Assembly (NCBI GenBank): GCA_003663055.1
Contig: QMZF01000075.1
Span: 1-5,946, forward strand
Length of the DNA stretch: 5,946 bases
Origin: Archaeoglobales archaeon
GTDB lineage: Archaea > Halobacteriota > Archaeoglobi > Archaeoglobales > Archaeoglobaceae
Reading direction: 5' to 3'
Part shown: in pieces, positions 3,995 to 5,946 of the stretch
How positions within the stretch are numbered: position 1 is the stretch's first letter
Layout: every line of letters starts with the position of its first letter
Position numbers and translations under genes: made by a program
The notes under the pieces: generated by a model
The model's input: the letters and a program-made list of their open reading frames with translations, nothing else
Told to the model about the DNA's origin: nothing
Database searches by the model: none

Positions 3995-5946
3995 ATGAGC
4001 CTAGAAAAGGAGTATCTCGACATAACCTTCCTCCAGGAAAGCGGATTTGTAAGAAAACGCTGTCCAAAATGCGGAAAGTACTTTTGGACTGCTGGCAATC
4101 ATGAAATCTGCAACGATCCGCCGTGTGGAAGCTATACGTTCATTGAAAATCCCGTTTTTAAAAGGCCTTTCAGCCTCGATGAAATGCGAGAATACTATCT
4201 CAGCTTCTTCGAAAAGAGAGGACATGCGAGAATTGACCGCTATCCAGTTGTTGCGAGGTGGAGGGACGACATATATCTTACAATAGCGTCGATTGCTGAC
4301 TTTCAGCCGTTTGTAACTTCTGGCGTCATCCCTCCTCCAGCAAACCCCCTTACGATCTCGCAGCCCTGCATAAGAATGGACGATTTGGATAGCGTGGGCA
4401 GAACTGGCAGACATCTTACGCTCTTTGAAATGATGGCTCATCATGCGTTCAATTATCCTGGAAAGGAGATTTACTGGAAGAATGAAACTGTAAAGCTTTG
4501 CACGGAGTTGCTTGAAGAACTTGGCGTATCGTTGGAGAACATAATCTACAAAGAGGAGCCGTGGGCAGGCGGCGGTAACGCTGGGCCTTGCCTTGAAGCG
4601 ATAGTTGGTGGGCTTGAGCTTGCAACCCTCGTCTTCATGAACCTCGAAGCATCTCCCGACGGCAACATTGAGATCAAGGGTGAGAGATACAGAAAGATGG
4701 ACAACTACATTGTAGACACGGGCTACGGCTTGGAGCGTTTTGTATGGGCAAGTCAGGGAACGCCAACTGTTTACGATGCCATATTTCCAGAAGTTCTCGA
4801 CTTCATTGAAGAGAACAGCGACATCGAGTTCTCCCGGAGAGATAGCGAAGTTAAAAGGATAGTTGCAGAGAGCTCGAAGCTCGCGGGAGTTATGGGCTCT
4901 TTGAGGGGCAAAGCTCTTGAAGAGTTCAGAGTTAATGCAGCAAAACAGCTCGGCATATCTGTCGATGAGCTTGTAAGCATCGCTTCTCCACTCGAAAAGG
5001 TATATGCTTTAGCGGATCACACGAGGGCAATCCTTTTTATGCTTGGCGATGGCCTCATACCTTCGAACGCTGGCGGGGGCTATTTAGCTAGGCTAATGAT
5101 CAGGCGGAGCTTGAGAATTTGTGAAGAATTAAGTTTCTCTGCTACGCTTTTCGACCTCATCGAGCTTCACAGAAAGCTACTCAGAGCTTTTACATTTGAA
5201 ATTCCCATGGAAACAATCCAGGAAATCCTTGAATTAGAAGTAAAGAGATACAGAGCAACGATAAACAAAGGCGTTAGAATGGTTGAAAGAATAGTTGCGA
5301 AGAAGAAGAAAGTGGAGAAGAGCGATTTGGTAGAGTTCTACGACTCTCATGGCATTCCTGCCGAACTTGCCGTAAAGATTGCTGAAGAAAAAGGCGTTGA
5401 AGTTGAAATGCCGGAGGATTTCTACGCAGAGCTTGCGTCGAGGCACGTTAAGGCAGAGAAAAGGGAGGAAGAGAGGAAACTGAGAAATTCATATCCACCA
5501 ACGGAAAAGCTGTACTACGATTCAAAGCTCCTCGAGTTTGAGGCTAAAGTTGTAGGTGTTGAAGGCGATTACGTTATACTCGATAGAACTGCCTTTTATC
5601 CTGAAAGTGGAGGTCAGGATAACGATACAGGTTATCTCGTGCTTAACTCTAAAAAAGTTCCGGTTATAGATGTTTTCGATGAAAATGGCGTTGTCGTTCA
5701 TAAAGTGAAAGATTCAAAGGCTTTAAAAGCTGGAGACAGGGTTAGGGGCGTTGTAGACAGAGAACGCCGCTTTAGGCACATGAGGCACCACTCAGCAACA
5801 CACCTACTGCTTTATGCAATCCAGCAAGTTTTGGGCAAGCATGCATGGCAGAGCGGTGCAAGGAAGGAGTGGGGAAAAGCAAGACTTGACGTTACGCACT
5901 ATAAACGCCCAAGCGAGGAGGAAATTTACGAAATAGAGAGGATAGC
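3995..5946 (+). CDS. alaS: Alanyl-tRNA synthetase, archaeal type (C-terminal end outside window)
   Basis: The first 650 residues of an archaeal AlaRS, a class II enzyme that charges tRNA-Ala and clears mischarged Ser/Gly-tRNA. An N-terminal element has Cys at 23, 26, 39 and 44 (CPKC then C-x4-C), a likely zinc site found in archaeal forms. The catalytic domain follows, with a motif 2 region around CIRMDDLDSVGRTGRHLTLFEM (125-146) and motif 3 at DTGYGLERF (241-249). The central tRNA-recognition helical domain is about 280-500. The editing domain contains FYPESGGQ (534-541) and the zinc-binding HxxxH as HSATH (599-603). Archaeal enzymes are about 900 residues, so the editing Cys and the C-Ala domain lie beyond the edge. 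The ATG is chosen because no in-frame ATG or GTG occurs in the gap upstream. No frameshift or lost catalytic motif is visible. It is cytoplasmic, with its own promoter after a terminator. Confidence 0.96.
   Translation, partial: MSLEKEYLDITFLQESGFVRKRCPKCGKYFWTAGNHEICNDPPCGSYTFIENPVFKRPFSLDEMREYYLSFFEKRGHARIDRYPVVARWRDDIYLTIASIADFQPFVTSGVIPPPANPLTISQPCIRMDDLDSVGRTGRHLTLFEMMAHHAFNYPGKEIYWKNETVKLCTELLEELGVSLENIIYKEEPWAGGGNAGPCLEAIVGGLELATLVFMNLEASPDGNIEIKGERYRKMDNYIVDTGYGLERFVWASQGTPTVYDAIFPEVLDFIEENSDIEFSRRDSEVKRIVAESSKLAGVMGSLRGKALEEFRVNAAKQLGISVDELVSIASPLEKVYALADHTRAILFMLGDGLIPSNAGGGYLARLMIRRSLRICEELSFSATLFDLIELHRKLLRAFTFEIPMETIQEILELEVKRYRATINKGVRMVERIVAKKKKVEKSDLVEFYDSHGIPAELAVKIAEEKGVEVEMPEDFYAELASRHVKAEKREEERKLRNSYPPTEKLYYDSKLLEFEAKVVGVEGDYVILDRTAFYPESGGQDNDTGYLVLNSKKVPVIDVFDENGVVVHKVKDSKALKAGDRVRGVVDRERRFRHMRHHSATHLLLYAIQQVLGKHAWQSGARKEWGKARLDVTHYKRPSEEEIYEIERI

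Noticed and set aside
4001..4444. 147-codon minus-strand frame
   Set aside because: It lies fully opposite the conserved catalytic domain of alaS and has no recognisable domain.

Overview
The window looks like an ordinary chromosomal segment of a euryarchaeon, most likely a thermophilic member of the Archaeoglobales. The lineage call is inference. It rests on an archaeal-type alanyl-tRNA synthetase with an N-terminal Cys4 element, a euryarchaeal GTPase / DUF2073 / zinc-ribbon cluster, an archaeal Clp1-like polynucleotide kinase, Shine-Dalgarno motifs of the GAGGTG type, and A/T-rich TATA-type promoters. No mobile element, CRISPR array, tRNA or rRNA was seen.

Layout. Positions 1-2088 hold a tightly packed minus-strand operon. 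Read in its own direction it encodes a sequon-rich, single-pass surface protein of unknown function (2088-1225), a Clp1/Grc3-type polynucleotide 5'-kinase (1223-60), and the first 19 codons of a YjbQ/UPF0047-like protein that leaves the window at position 1. Gene junctions are 1 and 0 bases. Positions 2089-2334 are a divergent intergenic region. It has back-to-back TATA-like elements, an imperfect inverted repeat between them, a second small palindrome, and a possible 32-codon leaderless small ORF. From 2335 everything reads on the plus strand: a 56-residue 2[4Fe-4S] ferredoxin (2335-2505), then a three-gene operon (2557-3897) for an Era/Ras-like small GTPase, a DUF2073 protein and a zinc-ribbon protein. 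A hairpin plus T-run follows (3897-3923). The archaeal alaS gene begins at 3995 from its own promoter and runs off the right edge.

The three-gene operon is the most interesting part. It matches the euryarchaeal oapABC/arvABC cluster. In haloarchaea this cluster was first noticed beside a replication origin, and the GTPase was later tied to extracellular vesicle formation. Here it has no Orc1/Cdc6 gene or recognisable origin boxes beside it. The GTPase carries a basic/hydrophobic N-terminal extension that could touch membrane. The rest of the window is housekeeping (aminoacylation, RNA 5'-phosphorylation, electron transfer) plus one unrecognised surface protein.
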